Shown here piece after piece: positions 1-8,074 of a DNA stretch of 50,231 nucleotides. The stretch comes from Desulfoscipio geothermicus (GTDB lineage: Bacteria > Bacillota > Desulfotomaculia > Desulfotomaculales > Desulfallaceae). A program made the translations under genes and the position numbers. The notes below the pieces were generated by a model. The model worked only from the letters and a program-made list of their open reading frames with translations. It was not told where the DNA came from and did not search any database. Numbering within the stretch: the stretch's first letter is position 1; every line of letters begins with the position of its first letter. Location: positions 1 through 50,231 of the forward strand of contig JAENYF010000024.1 in assembly GCA_016841905.1 (NCBI GenBank), in the 5' to 3' direction.

Positions 1-1650
1 CGCACCGGTGTATTTGTGTGCCATTGCGGCATCAATATCGGCAGCGTGGTCAATGTACCATCAGTTGCGGAATACGCCAGAACACTGCCGACCGTGGTTT
101 TTGCCACCGATAACCTGTACACCTGCTCCCAGGATACATCAGCTCAAATTAAAGATGTCATCCTTGAACATAACCTGAACAGAGTAATTGTGGCCTCCTG
201 CAGTCCCCGGACCCACGAGCCTATGTTCCAGGAGACCTTGAAAGAGGCGGGGCTCAACCCAAATTTATTTGAAATGACCAATATCCGCGACCAGTGTTCC
301 TGGGTGCACATGCATGAGCCCGAAAAAGCCACTGAAAAAGCCAAGGATTTAGTGAGAATGGCTGTCTACCGGGCTGCCCTGCTGGAACCGATTAGTTCGG
401 TCAGCTTGGAGATGAATCACGACGCCCTAGTGATTGGTGGCGGCGTGTCCGGCATGACCAGTGCGGTTAACTTATCCAAACAGGGATATAAAGTATTTCT
501 GGTGGAAAAGGCAGACGTACTGGGAGGCACGGCCAACCGTATTCGCTATGGTATGAACGGCGAAGATATACCGGCATTTATCAGCGATTTAATTAATCAA
601 GTGACCACCGATGAGAAAATCACCGTCTATACCGGTGTCGAAATAACCGACGTGCATGGTTTTGTGGGCAACTTCGAAACCAGCATCAGTAAAGGCGAAG
701 TGCTCAAGCACGGTGTAACGGTTATTGCCACCGGTGCCGATGAATACAAGCCTACTGAATACCTGTACGGGCAAAACGACAAGGTTATAACCCTGCTGGA
801 AATGGAAGCTTTACTGTCCGAGGATGACAGCAAGGTGCAAGACGCTAAGAATATCGTCTTTATTCAGTGTGTCGGCAGCCGTGAGCCCGAGCGCCCCTAC
901 TGCAGCAGAATTTGCTGCACCAAGTCCATTAAGCAGGCGTTGCTGGTTAAGGAAGCCAATCCCGAGGCCAATGTTTACGTGTTATACCGAGATATCAGAA
1001 CTTATGCTTTCTATGAGGAACTTTACACCGAAGCCCGCAGGAAGGGGGTTATCTTTATCCGCTACGAATTGGATAATAAACCGGTCGTAGAAGCGGCCGG
1101 CAACGGCTTAAAGGTCACGGTAACCGACCATGTGCTGGGCATACCCATGGAAATAGAGGCGGATTTAGTCGCACTGGCTTCCGCTGTTATGTCGTCCAGA
1201 GAAAACAACAGCAAGTTGAGCCAATTCTATAAAGTGCCACTGAACCAGGATGGTTTCTTCCTTGAAGCGCATATGAAGCTGCGCCCGGTTGATTTTGGTA
1301 CTGACGGCGTATTTATGTGCGGCTTGGCCCATGGCCCCAAAAACCTGGAGGAAAATATCAACCAGGCTAAGGCTGCTGTGGGGCGGGCCTGTACTGTGCT
1401 GGCTAAGAACACCATCACGGTGGAAGGCAAGAGCGCTTTTGTTAACAAAAACAAGTGTACAGGCTGCGGCGAATGCGAAACCGTTTGCCCGGCCAAGGCT
1501 GTACAGGTTGACCCTGCACAAGGAGTGGCCGTGGTTAACGAAGCCCTGTGTAAAGGATGCGGTGCCTGTGCATCCTCTTGCCGCTGCGGAGCCATCAACA
1601 TCAAAGGTTGCACCAACCAACAATTAGTCGCTATGTTAGACGCGCTATAG
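1..1650 (+). CDS. HdrA-like FAD/iron-sulfur subunit, 5' end outside window
   Basis: Open from base 1 and cut by the window edge; the GTG at 16 is an internal codon, because the paralogue at 9474-13580 aligns through this point (GVFVCxCG, then NIG). HdrA proteins carry FAD and [4Fe-4S] clusters and are the electron-splitting hub of heterodisulfide-reductase complexes. Seen in 549 residues: an N-terminal Cys-rich segment, a Rossmann FAD site GGGVSG near residue 146, a cluster-binding [17 protein letters not shown] near 290, and two C-terminal [4Fe-4S] ferredoxin motifs ([12 protein letters not shown] near 486, [11 protein letters not shown] near 517). It reads 13 bp ahead of an MvhD gene, so it heads the operon that includes the flx genes. 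It may be the second half of a double HdrA as in the paralogue; the missing 5' end prevents a decision. Confidence 0.93.
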   Translation, partial: RTGVFVCHCGINIGSVVNVPSVAEYARTLPTVVFATDNLYTCSQDTSAQIKDVILEHNLNRVIVASCSPRTHEPMFQETLKEAGLNPNLFEMTNIRDQCSWVHMHEPEKATEKAKDLVRMAVYRAALLEPISSVSLEMNHDALVIGGGVSGMTSAVNLSKQGYKVFLVEKADVLGGTANRIRYGMNGEDIPAFISDLINQVTTDEKITVYTGVEITDVHGFVGNFETSISKGEVLKHGVTVIATGADEYKPTEYLYGQNDKVITLLEMEALLSEDDSKVQDAKNIVFIQCVGSREPERPYCSRICCTKSIKQALLVKEANPEANVYVLYRDIRTYAFYEELYTEARRKGVIFIRYELDNKPVVEAAGNGLKVTVTDHVLGIPMEIEADLVALASAVMSSRENNSKLSQFYKVPLNQDGFFLEAHMKLRPVDFGTDGVFMCGLAHGPKNLEENINQAKAAVGRACTVLAKNTITVEGKSAFVNKNKCTGCGECETVCPAKAVQVDPAQGVAVVNEALCKGCGACASSCRCGAINIKGCTNQQLVAMLDAL

Positions 1651-1663
1651 ATGGGGGAGGGAA

Positions 1664-2113
1664 ATGGATATCATGGAATATGAACCTAAAATTATAGCAT
1701 TCTTATGTAACTGGTGTAGTTATGCCGGTGCAGACCTGGCCGGTATAGGTCGTATCCAGTACCCGCCCAATATCCGGGTGATACGTGTACCCTGTTCCGG
1801 AAGGATCAATCCTTTATTCATTATAAAAGCACTTCGGCATGGAGCAGATGCCGTGCTGACCTCCGGGTGACACCCTGGTGACTGCCACTATGTAAGTGGC
1901 AACGTGGTAGCCCGCAGGAAATTTGCTTTATTAAAAGAGTTGCTAGAGTATGTCGGTTATGATGAAGGCCGGGTTAACTTCACTTGGGTATCCGCCGCCG
2001 AAGGTGGCCGTTTTGCTGAGATTGTCAAAAAAGTCACGGAAAATACAAAAGAACTTGGTCCCAACAAGGGCCTAACTGATAGCAAAGCGGGGTGTTGCGG
2101 ATGTCAAAGCTAG
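1664..2113 (+). CDS. flxD: MvhD/FlxD hydrogenase delta-type [2Fe-2S] subunit, predicted selenoprotein (UGA = Sec at 1868-1870)
   Basis: MvhD-type proteins carry a [2Fe-2S] cluster and pass electrons from a partner (hydrogenase, formate dehydrogenase or Flx) to HdrA. The reading frame is interrupted once, by TGA at 1868-1870, and continues in the same frame to TAG at 2111-2113. The TGA lies before HPGDCHY, where the Cys paralogue at 5671-6123 has AGCNLGDCHF; TGA thus replaces a conserved Cys, about residue 69. A 7-bp hairpin with a GU-containing loop starts 12 nt after it. Sec forms of this family are known (VhuD/FruD of methanogens). Start: ATG 1664 sits only 2 nt from GGGGGAGGG (1653-1661), so ATG 1673 (MEYEPK) may be the true start. 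A plain nonsense mutation is the alternative, but the site and the intact downstream frame argue against it. Confidence 0.85.
1883..1901 (+). promoter_or_regulatory. Putative bacterial SECIS hairpin for the flxD UGA
   Basis: TGCCACT (1883-1889) pairs perfectly with AGTGGCA (1895-1901) around the 5-nt loop ATGTA. The loop has GU at 1892-1893, 22 nt after the last base of the UGA. Bacterial SECIS elements are short coding-region hairpins just 3' of the UGA with a GU in the apical loop, so distance and shape fit. Function is inferred; selA, selB and selC are not in the window. Confidence 0.65.
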
Positions 2114-3057
2114 CCGAGCAAATCAAAGGTGCCGCTAAAAAGCTGCTGGCTGAACAGAAGGTTAACTTGGTGGTCGGCTTTACCGAAGGCAGTCTCCCGC
2201 TTCGCGGCACGCCGTTTTTTGCCAGAACCCCCGAAGAAGCTGACCAACTGACCTGGAATCTGGACTGTGAAAATAACCTGGCCAATTACTTGCGTAAAAA
2301 ACCAGGAAAAGTAGCTGTAGTGGCCAAGGGCTGCGATGTGCGGTCTATTGTGGCCCTGATTAAGGAAAACCAGCTTAACCGGGACAATCTTTATATCATT
2401 GGGGTACCCTGCAGCGGTATGATTGACCGCAAAAAAGTAACCGATCTGCTGGGTAGCCAGGAGGTTTTGGCCATCGAAGAAAACGGGGATACCGTGGTCA
2501 TAAAAGGCAGTAACAGCAGTGTAACCGCCAAGATAGCCGACCTGTTGCACAATTCCTGTGGGGATTGCAGCTATGGTAACCCGGTAGTTTATGATGAGCT
2601 GATCGGTGAATTGCTGCCCAAGAAGGAAGCTGCTGATTTTAACGAAATTAAAGAATTTGAAGCTAAAACCACCGCAGAGCGCCGAGCGTTTATGAACAGT
2701 GAATTTAGCAAGTGCATCAGGTGCTATGCCTGCCGGAACGCTTGCCCCATGTGCTACTGCGAAGAGTGTTTTGTAGACTGCAACCAGCCGGAATGGATCG
2801 GTAAGAGTGCCTATAACGTTGAGGACAACATTCTCTTCCAGGTGGTCAGAGTGTTCCACTTAGCAGGGCGCTGTGTTGACTGTGGAGCTTGTGAGCGGGC
2901 CTGCCCAATGGGCATTAACTTGCGCCTGTTAACCCGTAAACCGGTTAAGGACGTTAAGGAGCTGTTTAACGCCGAGGCCGGGGTTAACCTGGAGGATAAG
3001 CCTGCCCTGGCCACATTTACCAACGACGATTCAGAAGCTTTCTTGTTGAAGGAATGA
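2101..3057 (+). CDS. flxC: FlxC-like iron-sulfur protein (FrhB/FdhB-like N-terminus plus ferredoxin clusters)
   Basis: Predicted electron-transfer subunit of the Flx module, between the FlxA/B NADH-oxidising pair and FlxD/HdrA. The N-terminal half resembles the beta-subunit family of F420 hydrogenase/dehydrogenase (VAKGCDVRS, then VPCSGM), with an extra Cys pair NSCGDC near residue 151. The C-terminal half is Cys-rich: CIRCYACRNACPMCYCEEC near 205 and CVDCGACERACP near 258, enough for at least two [4Fe-4S] clusters. ATG 2101 is chosen over TTG 2092; it overlaps the end of flxD by 13 bp, which implies translational coupling. 318 aa. The Flx naming follows gene order and domain type as described for FlxABCD-HdrABC; the exact electron donor cannot be read from sequence. 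Confidence 0.8.
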   Translation: MSKLAEQIKGAAKKLLAEQKVNLVVGFTEGSLPLRGTPFFARTPEEADQLTWNLDCENNLANYLRKKPGKVAVVAKGCDVRSIVALIKENQLNRDNLYIIGVPCSGMIDRKKVTDLLGSQEVLAIEENGDTVVIKGSNSSVTAKIADLLHNSCGDCSYGNPVVYDELIGELLPKKEAADFNEIKEFEAKTTAERRAFMNSEFSKCIRCYACRNACPMCYCEECFVDCNQPEWIGKSAYNVEDNILFQVVRVFHLAGRCVDCGACERACPMGINLRLLTRKPVKDVKELFNAEAGVNLEDKPALATFTNDDSEAFLLKE

Positions 3058-3067
3058 GGTGAAACTG

Positions 3068-4087
3068 ATGATAATTAGCAAAAAAGACATACCCGGCTTC
3101 CTGGATAAATTAATTAGCGAATATCAAGTTTTTGCCCCTGTGCAAGAAGGCTCTTTTACATTATTTAAACCAATTAGTTCCGGTACCGACGTTGATCTGA
3201 CAGCTGCTAACACCAAACTTCCGGCCAAAGAAATATTTTTCCCGCAGTCGGAAAAATTGTTCAGTTATAACGTTACCGAGGAAGGCGCCAAGGTAGAAGA
3301 GACCCTTGATGAGCAGAAAAAAGTCATTTTCGGCGTGCGCCCCTGCGATGCCAGAAGCCTTGTTTTGCTGGACAATGTATTTGATAATGATAAATTCCAG
3401 GATCCTTATTACTTAACCAAACGGGCCAACACCATCATGATCGGTATCGGCTGCAACACGCCCCTGAGTACCTGCTTTTGCACCTCGGTAAACGGCAGTC
3501 CCTTTGACACCAAGGGTCTGGATTTACTGCTAGTGGATACAGGTGACGCTTACGTAGTGGAAGTGATATCGGACAAAGGCAAGGCACTGGCTGAACAGGC
3601 TAGTTTGGCCGCTGCTGCGGATGCGGACAAGATTGCCGCCGCTAAGGTGAAGGAAGCCGCCACGGTTACTTGCCAGGTGAATATCGACGGGCTCAAAGAT
3701 AAGCTGGACGTCAACTTTTATTGGCCTATCTGGGATAAAATTCACGAAAAATGCCTGGGCTGTGGTGCCTGCACCTACCTGTGCCCCACCTGCCACTGCT
3801 TTGACATAGTGGACGACGCCAAGGACTGTAATGGTTGCCGGGTGCGCAACTGGGATTCCTGCGCTTTCCCGATTTTCACTTTGCACGGTTCCGGCCACAA
3901 CCCGCGGACCAGCAATAAAGAACGCTATCGCCAAAGAATTATGCATAAGTTCAAGTATTTCGTCGATAACTTCAACGAAATTGCCTGCGTTGGTTGCGGC
4001 AGGTGCATTAATAATTGCCCCGTTAATTTGGACATCCGGGTAGTACTTGAAGATGTTCGGGGCTCGGAAGCGAGGTTGGATAGCTAA
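3068..4087 (+). CDS. flxB: FlxB-like 4Fe-4S dicluster protein (sulfhydrogenase beta type)
   Basis: Predicted iron-sulfur relay between the NAD(P)H-oxidising FlxA and FlxC/D. 339 aa. Early segment FGVRPCDARSL and a mid-protein CNTPLSTCFC are typical of the sulfhydrogenase/anaerobic sulfite reductase A-like family. Two C-terminal cluster motifs are KCLGCGACTYLCPTCHC near residue 229 and CVGCGRCINNCPV near 307. The start is taken as ATG 3068 because GAGGTG (3056-3061) lies 6 nt upstream; GTG 3059 lies inside that ribosome site. Only 10 bp separate it from flxC and it overlaps flxA by one base (TAATG), so the four flx genes form one tightly coupled unit. Confidence 0.85.
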   Translation: MIISKKDIPGFLDKLISEYQVFAPVQEGSFTLFKPISSGTDVDLTAANTKLPAKEIFFPQSEKLFSYNVTEEGAKVEETLDEQKKVIFGVRPCDARSLVLLDNVFDNDKFQDPYYLTKRANTIMIGIGCNTPLSTCFCTSVNGSPFDTKGLDLLLVDTGDAYVVEVISDKGKALAEQASLAAAADADKIAAAKVKEAATVTCQVNIDGLKDKLDVNFYWPIWDKIHEKCLGCGACTYLCPTCHCFDIVDDAKDCNGCRVRNWDSCAFPIFTLHGSGHNPRTSNKERYRQRIMHKFKYFVDNFNEIACVGCGRCINNCPVNLDIRVVLEDVRGSEARLDS

Positions 4088-4926
4088 TGAAAAATCCATA
4101 TCTACCGCTGCCTATGAAACTGGTGAAAAACTTTACCGAAACTGAAGATAAGCTCATCCACACCTTTACCCTACAGTTTTTAAGTGAGGAAGACGAAAAG
4201 AGCTTTCCTTACATGCCGGGGCAGTTTGCCGAGCTGTGTGTCTTTGGTAAAGGAGAAGCGCCCTTCGGCATGGCTTCTTCTCCAACTGAGCCTGGTTTTT
4301 TGAAGTTTTCCATTGCCAAAGTAGGTGTTGTATCCACTGCTTTGCACCTGATGGAAGAGGGAAACATGGTTGGGGTGCGCGGGCCGCTGGGCAACTACTA
4401 CCCGGTAGATGAACTAAAGGGTAAAAATGTGGTCATTATTGGTGGTGGTTTCGCATTTACTACTTTGCGCTCACTGGCTACCTATATGCTGCAGCCCGAG
4501 CATCGCGGTGATTATGGTGACATCACCGTGATTTACGGGGCCAGAAATCCCGGTTTGCTGCTGTATAAAGAAGAGCTGGCCGCCTGGGATCAAAATCCCA
4601 ATATTAACTTAGTCACCACCATTGACAGCGCGGTGGACGGCTGGAACGGCCGGGTAGGATTTATCCCCTCCGTTACCGAGGAGGTAGCCCCCAGCTCCGA
4701 AAATACCTACGCTATTGTCTGCGGACCGCCGGTGATGATTAAATTTACCATACCTGTGCTGGAAAAGCTCGGTTTCCCGGCCAATAGGATTATTATGTCC
4801 CTGGAAAACCGCATGAAATGCGGCATTGGCATGTGCGGCAGATGTAATGTAGGCGGCAAATACGTTTGTAAGGACGGCCCGGTATTTACCAGAGCTCAGC
4901 TCAATGAGCTGCCCGGTGAATATTAA
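4087..4926 (+). CDS. flxA: FlxA-like FAD/NAD(P)-binding oxidoreductase with [2Fe-2S] site
   Basis: 279 aa member of the ferredoxin-NADP reductase-like group that includes sulfhydrogenase gamma and the PyrK electron-transfer subunit. It is predicted to oxidise NAD(P)H and feed the Flx-Hdr complex in the cytoplasm. Visible: flavin-domain PGQF near residue 44 and FGMASSPTEPG near 60, the nucleotide-binding loop IIGGGFAFTTLRSL near 117, YGARNPGLLLYKEEL near 153, VCGPPVM near 212, and a C-terminal [2Fe-2S] motif with Cys in MKCGIGMCGRCNVG followed by YVCKDGPVF. The Gly-loop reads FAFTTLRSL where relatives usually have an APLRSL-type sequence, a mild deviation. ATG 4087 overlaps the flxB stop by one base. 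NADH versus NADPH preference cannot be told. Confidence 0.87.
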   Translation: MKNPYLPLPMKLVKNFTETEDKLIHTFTLQFLSEEDEKSFPYMPGQFAELCVFGKGEAPFGMASSPTEPGFLKFSIAKVGVVSTALHLMEEGNMVGVRGPLGNYYPVDELKGKNVVIIGGGFAFTTLRSLATYMLQPEHRGDYGDITVIYGARNPGLLLYKEELAAWDQNPNINLVTTIDSAVDGWNGRVGFIPSVTEEVAPSSENTYAIVCGPPVMIKFTIPVLEKLGFPANRIIMSLENRMKCGIGMCGRCNVGGKYVCKDGPVFTRAQLNELPGEY

Positions 4927-4956
4927 ACAACGAATCAAGTTCATTAATATAACTAG

Positions 4957-4989
4957 AGCGTCTCTTTAACTATAATTTAAGGAGACGCT
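4957..4989 (+). promoter_or_regulatory. Inverted repeat between flxA and the hdrC-type gene
   Basis: AGCGTCTC (4957-4964) and GAGACGCT (4982-4989) form a perfect 8-bp stem around a 17-nt AT-rich loop. There is no T-run after it, so it is not a standard intrinsic terminator. It could be an operator, a processing site or a weak terminator between blocks A and B. Confidence 0.4.
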
Positions 4990-5044
4990 TCAGCAGATAA
5001 CAACTTGAATTTTCTCATGTAAGATTAAGAGGGGAGGGTCAAAA

Positions 5045-5656
5045 TTGGAAGCTGTGAAAGCTGTCGATTTCAACCCCAAATTTAGGGACAAAGTTGCCGA
5101 ACTGCTGGAGAGCTACGACTTCAGTAACTGCCTGAACTGCGGCATGTGCACAGCGGGTTGCCCGTATACCGACCTTGTAGAAAGCTTTGATCCACGTAAA
5201 TTTATCCGCAAAGTACTGCTGGGCATGGAAAAGGCAGCATATGCCGACCCGTACATGTGGCTCTGCAACATGTGCGAGCAATGTACTGTCGAATGCCCCA
5301 TGAACGTAGACATAGCCGCCCTGGTCAAGACGATCCGCAGCATGTGGGACAAGGGCAAGATCGCTGGCCGCCTGCAGGAGTTGGACAAAGAGCGTACTGC
5401 GTCCGACAGCCTGCCTTCAACAGGTCTGGTGGCCTTTGTAGATGTCAACAAGTGTGCGGCCTGCCTTACCTGCGTACGGTTATGCCCCGTGGAAGCGCCT
5501 CAGATACATAATGGCGCAGCGGTAATCGATCCTGTACTGTGCAAGGGCTGTGGCATTTGTGCGGGTGAATGTCCCAATAAAGCCATTACAGTCCTTGGAT
5601 ATTATGAGCTTATGCTTAAAAATATGGATAGCTTAATTGCTGGATGGTCTATTTAA
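5045..5656 (+). CDS. HdrC-like protein fused to an HdrA-type C-terminal ferredoxin domain
   Basis: 203 aa. Residues 1 to about 115 are HdrC-like: CLNCGMCTAGCP and CNMCEQCTVECP bind two [4Fe-4S] clusters, and the region closely matches the N-terminus of the protein at 8075-9310. Residues from about 130 on are a second dicluster ferredoxin (CAACLTCVRLCP, CKGCGICAGECP) that closely matches the C-terminal end of the giant HdrA at 9474-13580. No HdrB or flavin domain is present. TTG start with GGGGAGGG (5031-5038) 6 nt upstream. It is followed 14 bp later by mvhD, then metV and metF, so it probably carries electrons between an HdrA and the methylene-THF reductase. The hybrid may have arisen by deletion between an hdrC and the 3' end of an hdrA; that is inference. 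Confidence 0.85.
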   Translation: MEAVKAVDFNPKFRDKVAELLESYDFSNCLNCGMCTAGCPYTDLVESFDPRKFIRKVLLGMEKAAYADPYMWLCNMCEQCTVECPMNVDIAALVKTIRSMWDKGKIAGRLQELDKERTASDSLPSTGLVAFVDVNKCAACLTCVRLCPVEAPQIHNGAAVIDPVLCKGCGICAGECPNKAITVLGYYELMLKNMDSLIAGWSI

Positions 5657-5670
5657 GGAGGTGCATTAAG

Positions 5671-6123
5671 GTGCCAGAATTTGAGCCAAAAATTGTAGCC
5701 TTTTGCTGCCGATACTGCGCTTATACAGCTGCAGACCTGGCCGGTTCGATGCGGTTGCAGTATTCACCTAATATTAGAGTCGTGGAAATGCCCTGCTCCG
5801 GTACCATTGAACACGGATTGATTTTGAATGCCTTTGAAAAGGGTGTCGACGGAGTATATATTGCCGGCTGCAATCTCGGTGATTGTCACTTTTTAAAGGG
5901 TAACGTACGCGCGATCAAGCGTGTTGCGGCAGTTAAAAAGATACTGGATGAGATTGGTTTAGGTGGCCAACGCCTGGAATTTTTCCACATTCCTGCTTCG
6001 GAAGGTACGAAATTTGCTAAGGTAGCCAATGAGATGACGGAGCGGATCCGCCAACTCGGACCTAGCCCCTTGAATAAAAACGCGGCCGGTAACGCACAGA
6101 AAGAAGGTGGCCAAACAGTATGA
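5671..6123 (+). CDS. mvhD: MvhD-type [2Fe-2S] electron-transfer subunit, Cys form
   Basis: 150 aa, hydrogenase iron-sulfur (delta) subunit family. Key cysteines are CCRYC near residue 11, MPCSG near 45 and AGCNLGDCHF near 70, a normal all-Cys version of the site where the neighbour flxD has UGA. Within this operon it most likely connects MetVF to the HdrC-ferredoxin protein and to HdrA, as proposed for the Moorella MetVF-HdrABC-MvhD cluster. GTG 5671 is chosen because AAGGAGGTG (5655-5663) lies 7 nt upstream; the ATG at 5644 is inside the preceding gene. Its stop overlaps the metV start (ATGA), showing translational coupling. Confidence 0.9.
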   Translation: MPEFEPKIVAFCCRYCAYTAADLAGSMRLQYSPNIRVVEMPCSGTIEHGLILNAFEKGVDGVYIAGCNLGDCHFLKGNVRAIKRVAAVKKILDEIGLGGQRLEFFHIPASEGTKFAKVANEMTERIRQLGPSPLNKNAAGNAQKEGGQTV

Positions 6124-6794
6124 TAGTAGCACAACAAAAACCCATTAGTGAAATTGCACAAATGATCAGTGACTGTAAAAAAGTGTTGTTCCTGGGCTGT
6201 GCAGGTTGCGTAACGGTTTGCCTGTCCGGTGGCGAGAAGGAAACTGATGTGCTGGCTTCGGCTATACGCATTAAGCGCACTCTGGAAAACAATCCTCTGG
6301 AGGCCACTACTTTTACCTGCACCAGGCAGTGCGACCCAGAGTACATTGCAGGTATTGATAACCTTGTCAAGGATGTCGACGCCATTGTATCACTGGCCTG
6401 CGGCGTAGGTGTGCAGTATCTGGCCGAGCGCTTTATGGATAAGTGGGTGGTACCTGCTATGGATACCAAATTCGCTGGCGGATCTGTGGTGCACGGTCTG
6501 TGGGAAGAAAAGTGCGGGTTGTGCGGCGAATGCATTTTGCACCGTACCGGCGGCATCTGCCCCATCATCCGCTGCTCCAAGAGTATTTTAAACGGTCCCT
6601 GCGGCGGGTCCCAATATGGCAAGTGTGAAATAAACAAGGACATCGACTGCGCCTGGCAGCTGATTTACGACCGTATGAAGGCACTGGGCAAACTTGATAA
6701 ACTGATGGAAATCCAGCCGCTCAAGGATTGGTCCAAATCACGGGACGGCGGGCCACGTAAGTCTATCAGGGAGGATGTGATGATCGATGAGTAA
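6120..6794 (+). CDS. metV: MetV, zinc/iron-sulfur partner of methylene-THF reductase
   Basis: 224 aa member of the methylenetetrahydrofolate reductase C-terminal-domain family. In acetogens MetV forms the small subunit with MetF and brings cluster and zinc sites for electron delivery to the flavin of MetF. Cysteine groups seen: FLGCAGCVTVC near residue 24, CTRQCDPEY near 67, and CGLCGECILHRTGGICPI with CSKS and GPCGG between about 137 and 165. It overlaps the mvhD stop by 4 bp and metF by 8 bp, so mvhD-metV-metF are translated as a coupled group. Confidence 0.92.
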   Translation: MIVAQQKPISEIAQMISDCKKVLFLGCAGCVTVCLSGGEKETDVLASAIRIKRTLENNPLEATTFTCTRQCDPEYIAGIDNLVKDVDAIVSLACGVGVQYLAERFMDKWVVPAMDTKFAGGSVVHGLWEEKCGLCGECILHRTGGICPIIRCSKSILNGPCGGSQYGKCEINKDIDCAWQLIYDRMKALGKLDKLMEIQPLKDWSKSRDGGPRKSIREDVMIDE

Positions 6795-7713
6795 CCTAAG
6801 TAAACTTCAGCAAGTACTTGATAGCGATCAATTCGCGGTAACTGCAGAAATCGGGCCGCCCAAACATTCTTCTTCTGAGGGTATTCGCCATCACGCTGAA
6901 ATGATGCGAGATTACGTGGACGCCACCAATATTACCGATAACCAGACAGCAATTGTGCGGATGTCCAGCATAGCCGCCGGCGCACATGTCCTAAATAGCG
7001 GCATCGAGCCGATCATCCAGATGACCTGCCGGGATCGCAACCGGATAGCCATACAGTCAGATTTATTGGGGGCCTACAGTCTGGGCATGTGCAATGTACT
7101 TTGCCTATCCGGCGACCACCAGAAGTTCGGCAACCATCCCACGGCCAAAAACGTGTATGATGTCGATTCCATGCAATTAATTGAAAACCTTCGCCGTATG
7201 CGGGATGAGAAGGTGTTTTTCTGTGGTGAGGCGATTAAGGAAGCTGAACCCCAGTTCTTCATCGGAGCGGTGGCGAACCCCTTTGCCGATCCCTTTGAGT
7301 TCCGGGTGGACCGCCTGGAGAAGAAAGTGAATGCCGGTGCCCAGTTTATCCAAACCCAGTGTATCTTTGATATGGAACGCTTCGAGCGGTTCATGGAAAT
7401 GGTACGAGAGCGAGGTCTAGATCAGCGGGTGCACATCCTAGCCGGGGTAACCCCGATGAAAAGTTGGAAAGCTGCTAGTTATATGCAAAACAACGTCAGC
7501 GGTATGATCGTGCCCAACGAGCTGGTGGAACGGCTAAAAAACGCTGAAGATCCCAAACGTGAAGGCTTGGATATTTGCATTGAGCAAATTAAGTATATCA
7601 AAGAAAAAGTTAAGGGCGTACACGGGGTTCACATCATGGCTATCGCCTGGGAAGAAGTGGTCCCCGAAATCGTGGAAAAAACAGGCCTATACCCCCGGCC
7701 CAAGGTGGGTTAA
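6787..7713 (+). CDS. metF: Methylenetetrahydrofolate reductase
   Basis: 308 aa TIM-barrel flavoprotein that reduces 5,10-methylene-THF to 5-methyl-THF in the methyl branch of the Wood-Ljungdahl pathway, or the reverse during acetate oxidation. Seen: the early acidic TAEIGPP motif with a candidate catalytic Glu, NITDNQTAIVRMSS, CLSGDH near residue 109, and a late barrel strand ILAGVTPMKS. Length is that of the short MetF form that depends on MetV. ATG 6787 lies inside metV (8-bp overlap). The operon ends with a strong terminator at 7754-7779. With MvhD and an Hdr-type ferredoxin upstream, the electron donor is likely an Hdr complex rather than NADH alone; this is inference from gene order. Confidence 0.94.
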   Translation: MSNLSKLQQVLDSDQFAVTAEIGPPKHSSSEGIRHHAEMMRDYVDATNITDNQTAIVRMSSIAAGAHVLNSGIEPIIQMTCRDRNRIAIQSDLLGAYSLGMCNVLCLSGDHQKFGNHPTAKNVYDVDSMQLIENLRRMRDEKVFFCGEAIKEAEPQFFIGAVANPFADPFEFRVDRLEKKVNAGAQFIQTQCIFDMERFERFMEMVRERGLDQRVHILAGVTPMKSWKAASYMQNNVSGMIVPNELVERLKNAEDPKREGLDICIEQIKYIKEKVKGVHGVHIMAIAWEEVVPEIVEKTGLYPRPKVG

Positions 7714-7753
7714 GGCCTCTTATAACACTATTAACTGTATGGTTCAATAACGC

Positions 7754-7779
7754 AAGACCCTCTTCAAGAGGGTCTTTTT
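7754..7779 (+). terminator. Intrinsic terminator of the metF operon
   Basis: AAGACCCTC (7754-7762) pairs with GAGGGTCTT (7768-7776) across TTCAA, followed directly by a run of T. Confidence 0.93.
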
Positions 7780-8074
7780 AATTTTAATAAAGGCATTTTG
7801 ACTTCTTTGTCGTAAATTGTAAGCAGGACATTTGCTCTTGAAGAAAAATATATTGATATAAAACCCAAATCAATACGATAAGCTACCCTTGTTAATCAAT
7901 TGTTCGTGTAGACAGCTCTGCCCTGCAGCCAGACTGATTAATTTTACCACGTTAAAAAGTTATCATGTTTCTGGAGAACTGCATAAAATGGGCAATGGTA
8001 CGCGGCAAATCCACTATCTAACAGCAAACACCAACATCATATAGTTATCCCGAGACCAAGAGGTGAGAACTAAA
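7780..8074. other. Intergenic leader between metF and the hdrCB-like gene
   Basis: No ORF with a ribosome site. The stretch is AT-rich, with a weak promoter-like TATAAA near 7856. TTAATCA and TGATTAA (about 7893 and 7936) form an outer inverted repeat around a G/C-rich core, so a leader structure is possible. I assign no function. Confidence 0.4.

Noticed and set aside
1165-1623. Long minus-strand frames opposite hdrA (and similar ones opposite other large genes)
   Set aside because: They are shadows of strongly supported genes, with no ribosome site or recognisable domains.
1664-2113. Two separate small genes or an inactivated mvhD
   Set aside because: The frame is unchanged on both sides of the TGA, the codon falls on a family Cys, and a SECIS-like hairpin follows.
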